39,468 nt of DNA from Streptomyces solicavernae (GTDB lineage Bacteria; Actinomycetota; Actinomycetes; Streptomycetales; Streptomycetaceae): assembly GCF_029968095.1 (NCBI RefSeq), contig NZ_JASCIR010000039.1:1-39468 (forward strand). Direction: 5' to 3'. Position 1 is the first letter of the stretch. Every line of letters begins with the position of its first letter. The notes beneath the pieces are model-generated. The model saw only the letters and a program-made list of their open reading frames with translations, was not told the DNA's origin and did not search any database. Positions 39,324 through 39,468 of this stretch are shown here, in pieces. Made by a program: the position numbers and the translations under genes.

Positions 39324-39374
39324 GCCCGAGCGAACTGCCTTTCCCCGTCGCTGCACGCAGAGCCACCGCGGCAC

Positions 39375-39450
39375 GGGGGGCGGGGCGAAGCCCCGACGCA
39401 GGGGCGCGGGGGAACTGCGCGACCAGCCACGACGGAAGCCGCGGACGAAG
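39375..39450. repeat. Dispersed Streptomyces-type intergenic repeat
   Basis: CGGGGC-GAA-GCCCCG (39381-39395) forms a tight hairpin. It is followed by GGGGCGCGGG, GGAACTGCGCGACCAGCCAC and more. I recall close copies of this block in the intergenic regions of many Streptomyces genomes. It sits 50 bp after the GNAT stop and may work as a terminator-like or REP-like element. Confidence 0.55.
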
Positions 39451-39468
39451 CGTCGGCCTCACGCCCCC

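Overview
The window is GC-rich actinobacterial DNA, almost certainly from a Streptomyces chromosome. GC-rich third codon positions, an OleD-type macrolide glycosyltransferase, the Streptomyces order of the assimilatory sulfate-reduction genes with its tiny cysteine leader ORF, several leaderless genes with a TANNNT box 6-8 nt before the start codon, and a Streptomyces-type dispersed repeat at the right edge all point this way. No tRNA, rRNA or CRISPR was seen.

Regions: (1) 1-2004, the end of a sugar ABC operon (permease, lipoprotein binding protein). (2) 2034-6070, an OleD-like glycosyltransferase under a promoter with a duplicated GAGACG-N3-CGTCTC operator, a CDP-alcohol phosphotransferase, and a secreted subtilisin. 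(3) 6354-7365, two small conserved genes, the second with a tandem-repeat tail. (4) About 7498-10730, a decayed strip: a frameshifted family 2 glycosyltransferase cut off by a degenerate IS transposase, an intact Imm10-like immunity gene, an NRPS condensation-domain scrap and a frameshifted histidine phosphatase. (5) 10781-17193, a SorC-type regulator divergent from a five-gene operon: sugar porter, FGGY kinase, ribulose-phosphate-3-epimerase-like protein, zinc polyol dehydrogenase and 6-phospho-3-hexuloisomerase. No hexulose-phosphate synthase is present. I infer an uncharacterised polyol or rare-sugar route to a central ketose phosphate, and this is the best candidate here for an undescribed system.

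(6) 17314-17751, a SnoaL-like protein. (7) 18051-27943, a minus-strand sulfur cluster: cysteine leader peptide, sulfite reductase, small zinc-ribbon protein, cysH, cysC, cysD, cysN, a sulfonate-type ABC importer and a CbiX-type chelatase. Together these import sulfonate or sulfur sources, activate sulfate, reduce it to sulfide and insert iron to make the siroheme that sulfite reductase needs. (8) 28117-34689, a GNAT protein, repeats, a GAF-domain regulator preceded by a repeat array, an AidB-like acyl-CoA dehydrogenase and a BrkB-type membrane protein sharing one divergent promoter, an AraC regulator and a VOC protein. (9) 34908-39468, an IS630 tail relic, a secreted NucA/NucB-type nuclease convergent with a DUF6461-like gene (a possible toxin and immunity pair), a GNAT protein and a dispersed repeat.

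All functions come from reading the sequence and recalling families. No search was run.
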